Below are positions 44,633 to 53,338 of a DNA stretch of 64,000 nucleotides, in pieces; the first letter of the stretch is position 1; every line of letters starts with the position of its first letter. Where the stretch lies: NCBI GenBank assembly GCA_002482775.1, contig DLGQ01000002.1:26211-90210 (forward strand), in the 5' to 3' direction. This DNA is from Flavobacteriales bacterium UBA7690 (GTDB lineage Bacteria; Bacteroidota; Bacteroidia; Flavobacteriales_F; PHOS-HE28). The translations under genes were made by a program, and so were the position numbers. The notes under the pieces are model-generated. The model was not told the DNA's origin, ran no database searches, and saw only the letters and a program-made list of their open reading frames with translations.

Positions 44633-44660
44633 GACCCCCGGCCCACAAGCCGGGGGTCTT
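44632..44660 (+). terminator. hairpin between gldJ and murF
   Basis: GACCCCCGGC-CCACAA-GCCGGGGGTC is a perfect 10-bp stem followed by TTCATTTC. The T-run is weak, so termination may be partial. Confidence 0.65.
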
Positions 44661-44666
44661 CATTTC

Positions 44667-45965
44667 ATGGCAACCCAGATCACCATCACCGACCTGTACG
44701 AGCGCTTCGCCACCTGTACCGGAACCAGCACCGATACGCGCACCATTGGGAAGGACTCCATGTTCTTCGCGTTGAAAGGACCCAATTTCGATGCGAACGC
44801 ATTCGCGCACGAAGCATTGGAAAAGGGCGCACGGTATGCTGTGGTCGATGATCCGGCCCTGGTGTTGGACGAGCGTTATCTACTCGTGCCCGACGTGCTC
44901 GTCGCGCTTCAACAGCTGGCTACCCATCATCGCAGGAAGTTCTCCATACCAGTGATAGGCATCACAGGTACCAATGGAAAAACCACGACCAAGGAACTGG
45001 TCCACGCTGTGCTCTCCGCTGATCGGCCCACCTTGGCCACGAGCGGGAACCTCAACAACCACATCGGTGTGCCGCTCACGCTGTTGCGGATGAACGCCGA
45101 ACATCGCATTGCGATCATCGAGATGGGGGCGAACAAGCAAGGTGATATCGCCGAACTCACCGCGATCGCAGAGCCCACGCACGGCTTGATCACCAACATC
45201 GGGCGCGCACACCTGGAGGGCTTTGGCAGTTACGAAGGCGTGATCGCCGCCAAATCGGAGATGTACACCCACCTCGGGGCACATGGCGGCACCGTGTTCG
45301 TGAACATGGATGACCCGCTGTTGATGGTGAAGAGTTCGGGGCTCACGCGCGTCACCTATGGCAACAGCGAAGGTGCTGACTCCCGAGGGAATCCCGTACC
45401 CGGTGATGAGCCCTACATGGAACTCGTATTTGATGATCGTGATCGACCGGGGCACTTCCATGTGACCACCAAGCTCATTGGCGATTACAACGCGCCGAAC
45501 GCCTTGGTGGCCGTGGCCGTTGGACGGCATTTCGGAGTATCCGATGACGTGATCGCTGGTTCACTTGCGGACTACACGCCGAGCAACAACCGCTCGCAGT
45601 TCACGGATACGGGCCGCAACCAGCTCGTACTGGACGCCTACAATGCCAACCCCACGAGCATGGCCTCAGCCTTGGAGAATTTCGCTGCCATGCGCAGCGA
45701 GCGCCCGAAACTGGTCATCCTCGGCGACATGCTGGAACTCGGCACTGAGAGTGAGAAGGACCACAAAGCCATAGTAGAGCTCGTATCCAAACTGAAGCTC
45801 AAAGCATTCTTCATCGGCAAGGAATTCGCGAAGGCCACATCCGTTGCACTGCCTACGGCCAGCGCCTTGATCGAACGCATGAGCACGGAACCCATCAACG
45901 GAAAGTTGATCCTGGTGAAAGGCTCACGCGGGATCAAACTGGAAACGGTTGTGCCCAACCTGTAG
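44667..45965 (+). CDS. murF: UDP-N-acetylmuramoyl-tripeptide--D-alanyl-D-alanine ligase
   Basis: A 432-residue Mur ligase adding D-Ala-D-Ala to the peptidoglycan precursor in the cytoplasm. The ATP-binding P-loop is in PVIGITGTNGKTTTKELV (about 95-112). SGNLNNHIGVPLTLL, IIEMGANKQGDI and the C-terminal LDAYNANPTSM and VILGDMLELG are MurF hallmarks that separate it from MurC/D/E. It sits only 54 bases after gldJ with a hairpin between, a linkage also known in flavobacteria. A hairpin and a REP-like repeat follow it. Confidence 0.95.
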   Translation: MATQITITDLYERFATCTGTSTDTRTIGKDSMFFALKGPNFDANAFAHEALEKGARYAVVDDPALVLDERYLLVPDVLVALQQLATHHRRKFSIPVIGITGTNGKTTTKELVHAVLSADRPTLATSGNLNNHIGVPLTLLRMNAEHRIAIIEMGANKQGDIAELTAIAEPTHGLITNIGRAHLEGFGSYEGVIAAKSEMYTHLGAHGGTVFVNMDDPLLMVKSSGLTRVTYGNSEGADSRGNPVPGDEPYMELVFDDRDRPGHFHVTTKLIGDYNAPNALVAVAVGRHFGVSDDVIAGSLADYTPSNNRSQFTDTGRNQLVLDAYNANPTSMASALENFAAMRSERPKLVILGDMLELGTESEKDHKAIVELVSKLKLKAFFIGKEFAKATSVALPTASALIERMSTEPINGKLILVKGSRGIKLETVVPNL

Positions 45966-45968
45966 CTG

Positions 45969-45987
45969 GTCGACCCGATGGGTCGAC
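45969..45987. other. perfect hairpin after murF
   Basis: GTCGACCC-GAT-GGGTCGAC pairs over 8 bp, three bases after the murF stop. No T-tract on either side. It could stabilise the murF mRNA 3' end. Confidence 0.5.
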
Positions 45988-46036
45988 GCTACTGGTGCGC
46001 ATCCGAACGGCCTGTGAGACCAGGCAGGGAATTTCG

Positions 46037-46071
46037 CCCCTTCTGCTCCGGAGAAGGGACGGGGGATGAGG
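46037..46071. repeat. REP-like palindromic element, intergenic copy
   Basis: CCCCTTCTGCTCCGGAGAAGGG followed by ACGGGGGATGAGGT; its reverse complement matches the copy inside hutU (13347-13384). It ends at the stop codon of the acyl-CoA dehydrogenase gene. Confidence 0.7.
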
Positions 46072-47241
46072 TCAGCCCTTCAGCACGTTCCGGCTGATCA
46101 CGATCCGCTGCACCTCGCTGGTGCCTTCGTAGATCTGGGTGATCTTGGCATCGCGCATAAGGCGTTCCACGTGGTACTCCTTCACGTAGCCGTAGCCACC
46201 ATGCACTTGCACGGCTTCCACGGTGGTGCGCATGGCCACTTCGCTGCTGAAGACCTTCGCCATGGCACTGGCTTGATCGTAGTTCAGGTGTTGATCCTTC
46301 AGCCACGCGGCCTTCAAACACAACAAACGAGCTGCTTCGATCTCCGTGGCCATGTCGGCCAGTTTGAACGCGATGGCTTGGTGCTCACTGATCGCCTTGC
46401 CGAAGGCTTTACGCTCTTTGCTGTACGCTAGGGCCAGTTCGTAGGCACCGCTGGCGATACCAAGGGCTTGCGAAGCGATACCGATACGGCCACCGCTCAG
46501 GGTCTTCATCGCGAAGGTGAAGCCGAAACCATCTTCGCCCACGCGATTCGCCTTGGGCACCTTCACATCCTGGAACATCAGTGTGTGGGTGTCGCTACCG
46601 CGGATGCCGAGCTTGTCTTCTTTGGCGCCGACCACGAAACCGGGCATGCCTTTCTCCACGATCAAGCAGTTGATGCCTTTGTGGCCTTTCGCAGCATCGG
46701 TCTGCGCCATCACCAAGTAGGTACTGGCCGTTCCGCCGTTCGTGATCCAGTTCTTGGTGCCGTTCAACAGGTAGTGATCGCCCATGTCAATGGCCGTGGT
46801 CCGCTGGCTGGTGGCATCGCTTCCGGCTTCTGGTTCGCTGAGGCAGAAGGCACCGATCACTTCACCCTTGGCCAACGGCACCAGGTATTTCTGCTTCTGC
46901 TCTTCGCTGGCGAACTGCTCCAGGCCCCAACACACCAGGGAATTGTTCACGCTCATCACCACACTGGTGCTAGCGTCGATCTTGCTGATCTCTTCCATCG
47001 CCAGCACGTAGCTGATGGTATCCATACCACCGCCGCCGTACTTGGGATCCACCATCATACCCAGGAAACCGAGCTCACCAAGCTGTTTGATCTCCGCCGC
47101 AGGGAAACGTTGTTCCCGATCGCGGTCGATCACGCCGGGCTTCAGCACGTTCTGCGCGAAGTCGCGGGCGGCGTCGCGCACGGCGATCTGTTCTTCGCTC
47201 AATTCGAAATTCAATCCGGCGAGGGTGGCGGTGTCTTGCAT
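46072..47241 (-). CDS. acyl-CoA dehydrogenase
   Basis: A 389-residue FAD enzyme introducing the alpha-beta double bond into acyl-CoA. Standard ACAD blocks: AFCLSEPEAGSDATSQRTTA, YLLNGTKNWITNGG, GIRGSDTHTLMF, DGFGFTFAMKTLSGGRIGIASQALG and QVHGGYGYVKEYHVERLMRD. The catalytic glutamate lies in QIYEGTSEVQ (IYEGT) near residue 370. The Y-E-G-T position is typical of short/medium-chain and butyryl-CoA types; chain length is not certain. An upstream extension of 18 residues lies in the divergent promoter region and was rejected. Confidence 0.93.
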   Translation of the reverse strand: MQDTATLAGLNFELSEEQIAVRDAARDFAQNVLKPGVIDRDREQRFPAAEIKQLGELGFLGMMVDPKYGGGGMDTISYVLAMEEISKIDASTSVVMSVNNSLVCWGLEQFASEEQKQKYLVPLAKGEVIGAFCLSEPEAGSDATSQRTTAIDMGDHYLLNGTKNWITNGGTASTYLVMAQTDAAKGHKGINCLIVEKGMPGFVVGAKEDKLGIRGSDTHTLMFQDVKVPKANRVGEDGFGFTFAMKTLSGGRIGIASQALGIASGAYELALAYSKERKAFGKAISEHQAIAFKLADMATEIEAARLLCLKAAWLKDQHLNYDQASAMAKVFSSEVAMRTTVEAVQVHGGYGYVKEYHVERLMRDAKITQIYEGTSEVQRIVISRNVLKG

Positions 47242-47259
47242 AGCGTAAGGTGTACCGGG

Positions 47260-47267
47260 CAAAAGTA
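47260..47267 (-). promoter_or_regulatory. -7 promoter element of the acyl-CoA dehydrogenase gene
   Basis: Minus-strand TACTTTTG, a perfect match, 18 bases before the start. The anmK promoter lies back to back with it. Confidence 0.65.
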
Positions 47268-47272
47268 GCGGA

Positions 47273-47280
47273 TACCTTCG
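47273..47280 (+). promoter_or_regulatory. -7 promoter element of anmK, 4 bases from the start codon
   Basis: TACCTTCG ends four bases before ATG 47285; the transcript would begin at the start codon itself. Confidence 0.6.
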
Positions 47281-47284
47281 CCCG

Positions 47285-48352
47285 ATGGCAGCCACCGAAG
47301 AACTTCGCTATACAGCGCTCGGCGTTATGAGCGGCAGCTCGTTGGATGGGCTGGATCTTGCGCTGTGCTCATTCACCCCGCATGCTGGGCGGTGGGCCTT
47401 CCTGATCGAGGATGCCCGCACCGTTCCGTACACAAAGGCCTTGCAGCAGCGGCTGGTGGAGGTGATGCATGGCAGCGCGCTGGACCTCGCCCGGCTTGAC
47501 CGCGACCTCGGCGACCTGATCGGGCGCTCCGCTATGGAGTTCCTCGCAGGAAGGCCAGTGGACGTGATCGCGTCCCACGGGCACACCATCTTCCACAAAC
47601 CCGATGAAGGACTTACGCTTCAGATCGGCCATGGCGCACGCATCGCAGCAAGGACGAGCCTAGCTACCGTTACCGACTTCCGCACGCTGGATGTCGCACT
47701 GGGGGGACAGGGTGCGCCGCTCGTGCCCTTGGGCGAACAGCACCTGTTCCCCGAGTACCGCACCTTTCTCAACATCGGCGGGATCTGCAACATCGCGTTA
47801 CACGAAGGCGGACAGGTGCTCGGCTACGATGTCTGCATCGGCAACCAAGCACTGAACATGCTCGCGTTGGAAGCGGGGCTGCCATACGATAAGGATGGTT
47901 CCATCGCCCGCAGGGGAACGGTGAACGACGGGCTACTTCAACAATTGAACGGACTCCCCTTCCACCACCAAGCCCCACCCCGCTCACTAGGCCGCGAATG
48001 GTTCGAGGAAGGAATTCTGCCCTTGATCGCTGATACTCGCATACCGCAGGAAGATCGGATGCGCACCGTGGTGGAACACATCGCTATGATGATGGCTGGT
48101 GCTGTGGGGAAAGGAGCTGATGCACTTCTCGTGACCGGTGGTGGCGCGCACAACGGTTTCCTCGTGGAGCGCCTGCGAGCGCTGTGCAGCTGTGGGATCG
48201 TGGTACCCGAACCTGCCATGGTGGACTACAAAGAGGCATTGATCTTCGCTTTCCTCGGGGTGCGGCGGTTGCGGGGCGAGAGCACGGCCCTTTCGAGCGT
48301 GACGGGTGCAGCACGCGAAAGTTCCGGCGGCAGCCTGGTCAGCGCCAATTAA
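47285..48352 (+). CDS. anmK: anhydro-N-acetylmuramic acid kinase
   Basis: A 355-residue sugar kinase of the ASKHA superfamily, which recycles 1,6-anhydroMurNAc from peptidoglycan turnover to MurNAc-6-phosphate. Seen: GVMSGSSLDGLDLALC at residues 13-28 (phosphate 1 loop), VIASHGHTIFHKP, FLNIGGICNIAL, GYDVCIGNQALN and VTGGGAHNGFLVERL, which is the adenosine motif. The start opens directly after the promoter element, giving an essentially leaderless message. It is divergent from the acyl-CoA dehydrogenase gene with 43 bases between the starts. Confidence 0.95.
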   Translation: MAATEELRYTALGVMSGSSLDGLDLALCSFTPHAGRWAFLIEDARTVPYTKALQQRLVEVMHGSALDLARLDRDLGDLIGRSAMEFLAGRPVDVIASHGHTIFHKPDEGLTLQIGHGARIAARTSLATVTDFRTLDVALGGQGAPLVPLGEQHLFPEYRTFLNIGGICNIALHEGGQVLGYDVCIGNQALNMLALEAGLPYDKDGSIARRGTVNDGLLQQLNGLPFHHQAPPRSLGREWFEEGILPLIADTRIPQEDRMRTVVEHIAMMMAGAVGKGADALLVTGGGAHNGFLVERLRALCSCGIVVPEPAMVDYKEALIFAFLGVRRLRGESTALSSVTGAARESSGGSLVSAN

Positions 48353-48408
48353 CAGTGTGGCGGGATAACCTTCCCGGCAGCTCTCGGGCCACCCGTTGCG
48401 CACGGGTT

Positions 48409-48416
48409 TACTTTCG
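48409..48416 (+). promoter_or_regulatory. -7 promoter element of the amino-acid dehydrogenase gene
   Basis: TACTTTCG ends 22 bases before ATG 48439. Confidence 0.55.
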
Positions 48417-48438
48417 CCCCACCTGACCTGGACCCGTG

Positions 48439-49662
48439 ATGCATGAAGCCCTGCGCCGCTTTGAGGAGCGAGCCCCCGAGATCGTCTTCGAATGGAACGA
48501 CGCGCCCACCGGCGCCAAGGGTTGGGTGGTGATCAACAGTTTACGTGGTGGTGCTGCCGGTGGTGGTACGCGGATGCGCAAAGGCTTGGATCGCCGCGAG
48601 GTGGAAAGCCTGGCCAAGACCATGGAGGTGAAATTCAGCGTGTGCGGTCCGCCGATCGGTGGTGCCAAAAGTGGGATCGACTTCGACCCCGCCGACCCGC
48701 GCAAGGCCGAGGTGCTGGACCGTTGGTACAAAGCGGTGATGCCTTTGCTGAAGAACTACTACGGCACGGGCGGCGACCTCAACGTGGACGAGTTGCATGA
48801 GGTGATCCCGATCACCGAACGCTATGGACTTCGTCATCCGCAGGAAGGCGTGGTCAACGGCCACATCGGAAGTGCCGAGGATGTGAAGCGCACCGCGATA
48901 GAGCAGTTGCGCACCGGTGTGAGCAAGATCGTGGATGATACCAACTACGTACCCACGGCTGGCAAATACGCTGTCGCGGACATGATCACGGGTTGGGGCG
49001 TGGCAGAAAGCGTGCGCCATTTCTACGCGGTGAAGGGCGGAAGCGTCAAAGGCAAACGCGTCATCCTCCAAGGCTGGGGTAACGTGGCCGCTGCGGCAGG
49101 CTACTACCTCGCTCGTCAAGGCGCTGTGATCACCGGCATCATCGACCGTGCGGGCGGTATCCTCGCGCCGCAAGGTCTTGGTGCAGAAGAAGTACAGGAG
49201 CTCTTCGTGAAGAAGGAAGCCAATCAACTGTGCTCGTCGCAATTGCTGCCCTTCGCTGAAGTGAACGACGGCATCTGGGGCATCGGCGCCGATGTGTTCC
49301 TGCCGTGCGCTGCCAGCCGTTTGGTCACCAAGGAACAAGTGGACCGAATGGCCGCCGCCGGCCTGGAGGTGATCAGCAGCGGCGCCAACGTGCCCTTCGC
49401 CGATCCGCAGATCTTCTACGGCCCCATCGCCGAACACGCCGATGGCAAGGTGAGCGTGATCCCGGATTTCATCGCCAACTGTGGCATGGCCCGCGTGTTC
49501 GCCTATTGCATGCAGCCCGGCAATGACCTTAGCGACCGCGCCATCTTCACCGATGTGAGCGACGTGATCCGCAAAGCCATCGAAGCCACGCACGCCCGCA
49601 ACAGCACTTCGCTCCACTTCACCCGTACCGCGTTCGAGATCGCCTTGGAACGCCTCAACTGA
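48439..49662 (+). CDS. Glu/Leu/Phe/Val dehydrogenase family protein
   Basis: A 407-residue NAD(P)-dependent amino-acid dehydrogenase, oxidatively deaminating an amino acid to its 2-oxo acid. The N-terminal substrate domain has GGAAGGGTRMRKG, the lysine-containing PPIGGAKSGIDFDP and GTGGDLNVDE. The Rossmann domain has ILQGWGNVAAAAGYYLA, then FLPCAAS and VISSGANVPF. Its size suits either glutamate or leucine/valine type. A GTG immediately before the ATG could also start translation. The ExbB gene follows 44 bases later without a terminator, so co-transcription is possible. Confidence 0.9.
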   Translation: MHEALRRFEERAPEIVFEWNDAPTGAKGWVVINSLRGGAAGGGTRMRKGLDRREVESLAKTMEVKFSVCGPPIGGAKSGIDFDPADPRKAEVLDRWYKAVMPLLKNYYGTGGDLNVDELHEVIPITERYGLRHPQEGVVNGHIGSAEDVKRTAIEQLRTGVSKIVDDTNYVPTAGKYAVADMITGWGVAESVRHFYAVKGGSVKGKRVILQGWGNVAAAAGYYLARQGAVITGIIDRAGGILAPQGLGAEEVQELFVKKEANQLCSSQLLPFAEVNDGIWGIGADVFLPCAASRLVTKEQVDRMAAAGLEVISSGANVPFADPQIFYGPIAEHADGKVSVIPDFIANCGMARVFAYCMQPGNDLSDRAIFTDVSDVIRKAIEATHARNSTSLHFTRTAFEIALERLN

Positions 49663-49706
49663 CAATTCCGAGCGGCCCGGCCGCGTTCAACATTCAACCT
49701 GCAACC

Positions 49707-50429
49707 ATGTCCCTCGAACTCTTCGCCCAGATCCAAGATGCCACCGAGGCCGCGCGCCAAGTGCTGGAGAACGCCGCTGTGACACCTGTCGTACCCCAAG
49801 AAACGACCTTGTCCGTTTGGGAGCTCATCAAGATGGGCGGCTGGTACATCATGGGGCCATTGGGCTTGATGTCGCTCACCGCGGTCTACATCATCATCGA
49901 ACGCATGATGGCCATCAACCGTGCACTGCGCGATGAGAAGGACTTCATGGCCAAGATCCGCGACTACATCCGCGAAGGCAAGATCGACAGCGCGAAGAAC
50001 CTGTGCCAGACAACGAACACTCCCGTGGCCCGGATGCTGGAGAAAGGCATCAACAGGATCGGCAAACCGTTGAAGGACATCGAGGTGAGCATCGAGAATC
50101 AAGGGAAACTGGAGATCTATCGTCTGGAGAGCGGCTTGCCGATCATCGCTACGGTTTCTGGTGCGGCCCCCATGCTCGGCTTCCTGGGAACGGTCGTTGG
50201 TATGGTGATCACCTTCCACACCATGGAAGTAAGCGGTGCTGGTGTAGAGTTGAGCCAACTGAGCGGTGGTATGATGCAGGCGATGATCACCACGGTGGCC
50301 GGTCTCATCATCGGTATTCCGGCCTACATCGGCTACAACTTGCTCGTTGCTCGAGTGAACAAAGTGGTGCAGAAGATGGAGTCCCGCACCATCGAGTTCA
50401 TGGAAGTGCTTGAATCCCCAGCGAAGTGA
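49707..50429 (+). CDS. exbB: MotA/TolQ/ExbB proton channel protein
   Basis: A 240-residue inner-membrane protein. An N-terminal periplasmic stretch is followed by a first helix (GGWYIMGPLGLMSLTAVYIIIERM), a cytoplasmic loop at about 75-140, and two more helices with SGAAPMLGFLGTVVGMVITFH and MMQAMITTVAGLIIGIPAYIGYN. This is the ExbB/TolQ pattern: proton flow through the channel powers TonB or TolA. Two ExbD genes and a TonB-like gene follow with tiny gaps, so it is the first gene of an energising complex. Confidence 0.93.
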   Translation: MSLELFAQIQDATEAARQVLENAAVTPVVPQETTLSVWELIKMGGWYIMGPLGLMSLTAVYIIIERMMAINRALRDEKDFMAKIRDYIREGKIDSAKNLCQTTNTPVARMLEKGINRIGKPLKDIEVSIENQGKLEIYRLESGLPIIATVSGAAPMLGFLGTVVGMVITFHTMEVSGAGVELSQLSGGMMQAMITTVAGLIIGIPAYIGYNLLVARVNKVVQKMESRTIEFMEVLESPAK

Positions 50430-50438
50430 CCCGTACCC

Positions 50439-50837
50439 GTGCGACTACGTAGCAGCAATAAGATAGACGCGGGCTTCAGCCTGAGCAGTATGACCGATCT
50501 GGTCTTCCTGCTGCTGATCTTCTTCGTCATCATCAGCACTATGGTGAGCCCCACTACCATGCCGGTGGACCTCCCCATAAGTGCCAACAAAACGAAAGAG
50601 AAGCCCAGGGTGGGTGTCCGTATAGATGCTGATGGTGCCTTCAGTGTGAACGACAAACCTGTCGACCCCCTGGACCTTGAAGGAACGCTGAAGGACAGGA
50701 TGGCCCAGTTCGAAGCGAAGGACCCGAGCCTGGTGATCCACGTGGACCAGCGTGTTCCAGCGGGCGTTACCGTCGGCGTCATGGAGATCGCCAAGCGCAA
50801 CAGTTGGAAAGTGATCATCGCAACCCGACCCAAGTGA
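50439..50837 (+). CDS. exbD: ExbD/TolR biopolymer transport protein, copy 1
   Basis: A 132-residue protein starting at GTG. The single membrane helix (DLVFLLLIFFVIISTMV, about 19-36) carries the conserved proton-coupling Asp20 at its start in SSMTDLVFLLL. A small periplasmic domain follows (VGVRIDADGAF... to VIIATRPK). The next gene is a paralogue sharing nearly all of the first 38 residues, so this is a tandem duplication. It lies nine bases after the channel gene. Confidence 0.9.
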   Translation: MRLRSSNKIDAGFSLSSMTDLVFLLLIFFVIISTMVSPTTMPVDLPISANKTKEKPRVGVRIDADGAFSVNDKPVDPLDLEGTLKDRMAQFEAKDPSLVIHVDQRVPAGVTVGVMEIAKRNSWKVIIATRPK

Positions 50838-50840
50838 GCC

Positions 50841-51272
50841 ATGCCTCTACGTAGCACACATAAGGTTGATGCGGGCTTCAGCCTGAGCAGCATGACGGAC
50901 CTGGTGTTCCTGCTGCTGATCTTCTTCGTGATCGTAAGCACCATGGTAAGCCCGTTCGCGCTGCCGGTGGACCTACCGAAGAGCAAGGCCAGCACCAGCA
51001 AGACCCCACCCAAAGTAGCCGTTCGTTTATTGAACGATGACGGCGTTACACTGAACGGTGCCAGCATCCCCGTGGACGGCATCGAAGCCGCATTGGTCTC
51101 CGAAATGGCCCAGCACACGGAAAGCGATGCGATCGTACTGAGCGTGGCACAGGAAGTGCCCACCGGAAGAATGGTGGAGGTGATGAACATCGCCAAGACG
51201 CACAAGTGGCGCATCGTGCTCGCAGCGGCACCTACCGCTCCGGGCCAGCCACCAATACCGGCACAGCCATGA
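50841..51272 (+). CDS. exbD: ExbD/TolR biopolymer transport protein, copy 2
   Basis: A 143-residue paralogue of the preceding gene. The helix region is nearly identical (SSMTDLVFLLLIFFVIVSTM), while the periplasmic domain has diverged and gained a Pro-rich C-terminal tail. Two ExbD paralogues beside one ExbB recur in Bacteroidota. The stop overlaps the TonB-like gene start (ATGA), three bases separate it from copy 1, and both must be on one message. They may form a mixed dimer inside the ExbB pentamer. Confidence 0.9.
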   Translation: MPLRSTHKVDAGFSLSSMTDLVFLLLIFFVIVSTMVSPFALPVDLPKSKASTSKTPPKVAVRLLNDDGVTLNGASIPVDGIEAALVSEMAQHTESDAIVLSVAQEVPTGRMVEVMNIAKTHKWRIVLAAAPTAPGQPPIPAQP

Positions 51273-52042
51273 CCTCAACCCTGCAGCAAGAGGAGCGACG
51301 GGATAGGGCCACCGGCATGATCACGACCATCGTGATGCACGTGGTGCTGCTGATCCTGTTCATGTTCATCGGCCTGAAACACTTCGACCCACCCCTGCCC
51401 GAGGAAACGGTGGAAGTAGCCATGGCCGACTTCGGTACAACCGACGATGGCGGAGGTGAACAACCTTCCAAGGACCCCGGAGGTGAACAAAGCGCTGCGC
51501 CTGTAACGCCGGAACAGGAAGAAGATGTGGCCACGGAGGAGGACAGTGAGGTTGAAGTGGTGAAGCCCAAGATCCCTAAACCGGTGACCAAGCCAACACC
51601 GAAACCCGTGAAACCGAAAGAGCCCACGGTGGACAACCGGTTGTCCGAGGCACTGAACAATTGGAACAAGCCCGGACAACAGCCCGCCGATGGGCCTGAC
51701 AAAACAAAGCCGGGCGACCCCGGTGTGAAGGACGGAAAGGTTGGAGGGATCGGGGCCATGCGCGGTGATGGATGGGAACTGCGTGGAGGTGGACGCGGTC
51801 TGGCCCGTGGCCCTGACCTGAGCGAACGGCCCGAGTTGCAGAACGCTACGTGGGTGGAGGTGAAGGTGATCGTTGATCGTGCAGGCGCTGTACTTCGAGT
51901 CTCCGTGGCAGGCACCGGTACGCCGGATGTGGCCATACAGAATGTGGCCTTGCGGGCCGCCAAGACTTGTCGCTTCGTGGCTATGCCAGACGGCCCACCC
52001 GAACAAGCTCACTACATCAAGCTGCGGTTCTTCCCCGGCTAG
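51269..52042 (+). CDS. TonB-like energy transducer
   Basis: A 257-residue protein. One membrane helix (TIVMHVVLLILFMFIGL, about 20-37) with a His in the segment is followed by an acidic and Pro/Lys-rich periplasmic spacer (about 45-170, with PKIPKPVTKPTPKPVKPK). A C-terminal TonB-like domain (about 192-257, VEVKVIVDRAGAVLRVSV...YIKLRFFPG) ends it. It should transmit energy from ExbBD to outer-membrane receptors. The start overlaps the ExbD stop; an upstream extension would be read inside ExbD. folC follows three bases after its stop. Confidence 0.88.
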   Translation: MTSTLQQEERRDRATGMITTIVMHVVLLILFMFIGLKHFDPPLPEETVEVAMADFGTTDDGGGEQPSKDPGGEQSAAPVTPEQEEDVATEEDSEVEVVKPKIPKPVTKPTPKPVKPKEPTVDNRLSEALNNWNKPGQQPADGPDKTKPGDPGVKDGKVGGIGAMRGDGWELRGGGRGLARGPDLSERPELQNATWVEVKVIVDRAGAVLRVSVAGTGTPDVAIQNVALRAAKTCRFVAMPDGPPEQAHYIKLRFFPG

Positions 52043-52045
52043 TCC

Positions 52046-53266
52046 ATGATGACCTACGCCCAGACGTTGGCGTACCTCTACGCGCAGCTTCCGATGTTCC
52101 AACGCATCGGCAAGGCTGCGTACAAGGCCGACCTTTCCAATACCCACGCGCTCATGGACCTCACCGGTCATCCGGAGCGCGGCTTGCGTTGCGTGCATGT
52201 AGCTGGCACGAACGGCAAAGGCAGCACCAGCCATTTGATCGCAAGCGTACTTCAGGAGGCCGGTTACAAAGTCGGCTTGCACACCTCGCCACACCTGAAG
52301 GATCTCCGTGAACGTTTCCGCATCAATTGGGATATGATCGCAGAAAATGAGGTCGTTCGTTTCGTGGAAGCGTACCGCGCGGACTTCGAACCCATCCAGG
52401 CGTCCTTCTTCGAATGGGGCGTAGCGCTGGCGTTGTGGTGGTTCCGCGAGGAGCAGGTGGACATCGCGATCATGGAGACCGGCATGGGCGGCAGGCTGGA
52501 CAGCACCAACGTGATAACGCCGGATGTGAGCGTGATCACCAACATCGGCTGGGATCATATGGACTTCCTCGGTTCAACGTTGGAAGCCATCGCCGGGGAA
52601 AAAGCAGGGATCATCAAGCCCGGCGTGCCTGTGATCGTTGGCGAAGCAGAGGCTACCGTGGCGGATGTGTTCCGTGCGAAGGCGCTAGCCGTCGGTTCAC
52701 AGCTCTCGATCGTTGATCAGGAAGGTCCTCTTCCCTTCCCAAGTGGCCTGCAAGGCGAACACCAGGAACGCAACGCACGCACTGCGCTCACCGCATTGGT
52801 GCAGTTGCGTGAACGTGGCTGGGCGATCAGTGATGCGCACATCCAAGCTGGATTCCGCAATGTGGTGCGCAACACGGGATTGCTGGGCCGCTGGCAACTA
52901 CTGGCCGATGTGCCGCTCACCATCGCCGATGTGGCCCACAACGTGGACGGCCTCCGGGCGGTGAAGCGCATGCTGGAGTGCCAGCCGTACGAGCACTTGC
53001 ACATCATCCTGGGCATGGTGAACGACAAGGACCTGAGCCGTGTGCTGGCCGAACTTCCGAAGAACGCCACCTACTACTTCTGTAAAGCGGACATCCCGCG
53101 TGGTCTGGACGCCGAAATTTTACGGTCCAACGCGGCCTCTCACGGCCTTCGTGGAGCTCATTTCCCCTCTGTCAACGCCGCTTACCAAGCAGCCAACCAG
53201 GCCGCTGCGATGAACGACCTCGTGCTGGTAACCGGAAGTGTATTCGTGGTGGCAGAGGTTGTTTGA
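52046..53266 (+). CDS. folC: bifunctional folylpolyglutamate/dihydrofolate synthase
   Basis: A 406-residue Mur-ligase-type enzyme that adds glutamate to folates or dihydropteroate. The P-loop is in CVHVAGTNGKGSTSHLIAS (about 50-68), followed by YKVGLHTSPHLKDLRERFRIN. ETGMGGRLDSTNV, ITNIGWDHMDFLG and the C-terminal IADVAHNVDG and LGMVNDKD are family blocks. It starts three bases after the TonB-like gene and is probably the last gene of that unit. The tRNA promoter begins 11 bases after its stop. Confidence 0.95.
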   Translation: MMTYAQTLAYLYAQLPMFQRIGKAAYKADLSNTHALMDLTGHPERGLRCVHVAGTNGKGSTSHLIASVLQEAGYKVGLHTSPHLKDLRERFRINWDMIAENEVVRFVEAYRADFEPIQASFFEWGVALALWWFREEQVDIAIMETGMGGRLDSTNVITPDVSVITNIGWDHMDFLGSTLEAIAGEKAGIIKPGVPVIVGEAEATVADVFRAKALAVGSQLSIVDQEGPLPFPSGLQGEHQERNARTALTALVQLRERGWAISDAHIQAGFRNVVRNTGLLGRWQLLADVPLTIADVAHNVDGLRAVKRMLECQPYEHLHIILGMVNDKDLSRVLAELPKNATYYFCKADIPRGLDAEILRSNAASHGLRGAHFPSVNAAYQAANQAAAMNDLVLVTGSVFVVAEVV

Positions 53267-53276
53267 AGTGTTCCGC

Positions 53277-53284
53277 TATATTTG
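53277..53284 (+). promoter_or_regulatory. -7 promoter element of the valine tRNAs
   Basis: TATATTTG, a perfect match, 54 bases before the first tRNA. Confidence 0.6.
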
Positions 53285-53338
53285 CCGCCCCTTAGCGCCC
53301 TCAGAAATGCTGGCGCCCGTTCTTTCGAAAGGTATAAT

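Noticed and set aside
45969..45987. Intrinsic terminator of murF
   Set aside because: Perfect 8-bp stem but no T-run on either strand; kept only as a hairpin.
48541..49665. 374-codon minus-strand open frame
   Set aside because: Antisense to the amino-acid dehydrogenase gene.
51275..52558. 427-codon minus-strand open frame
   Set aside because: Antisense to the TonB-like and folC genes, both of which are well supported.
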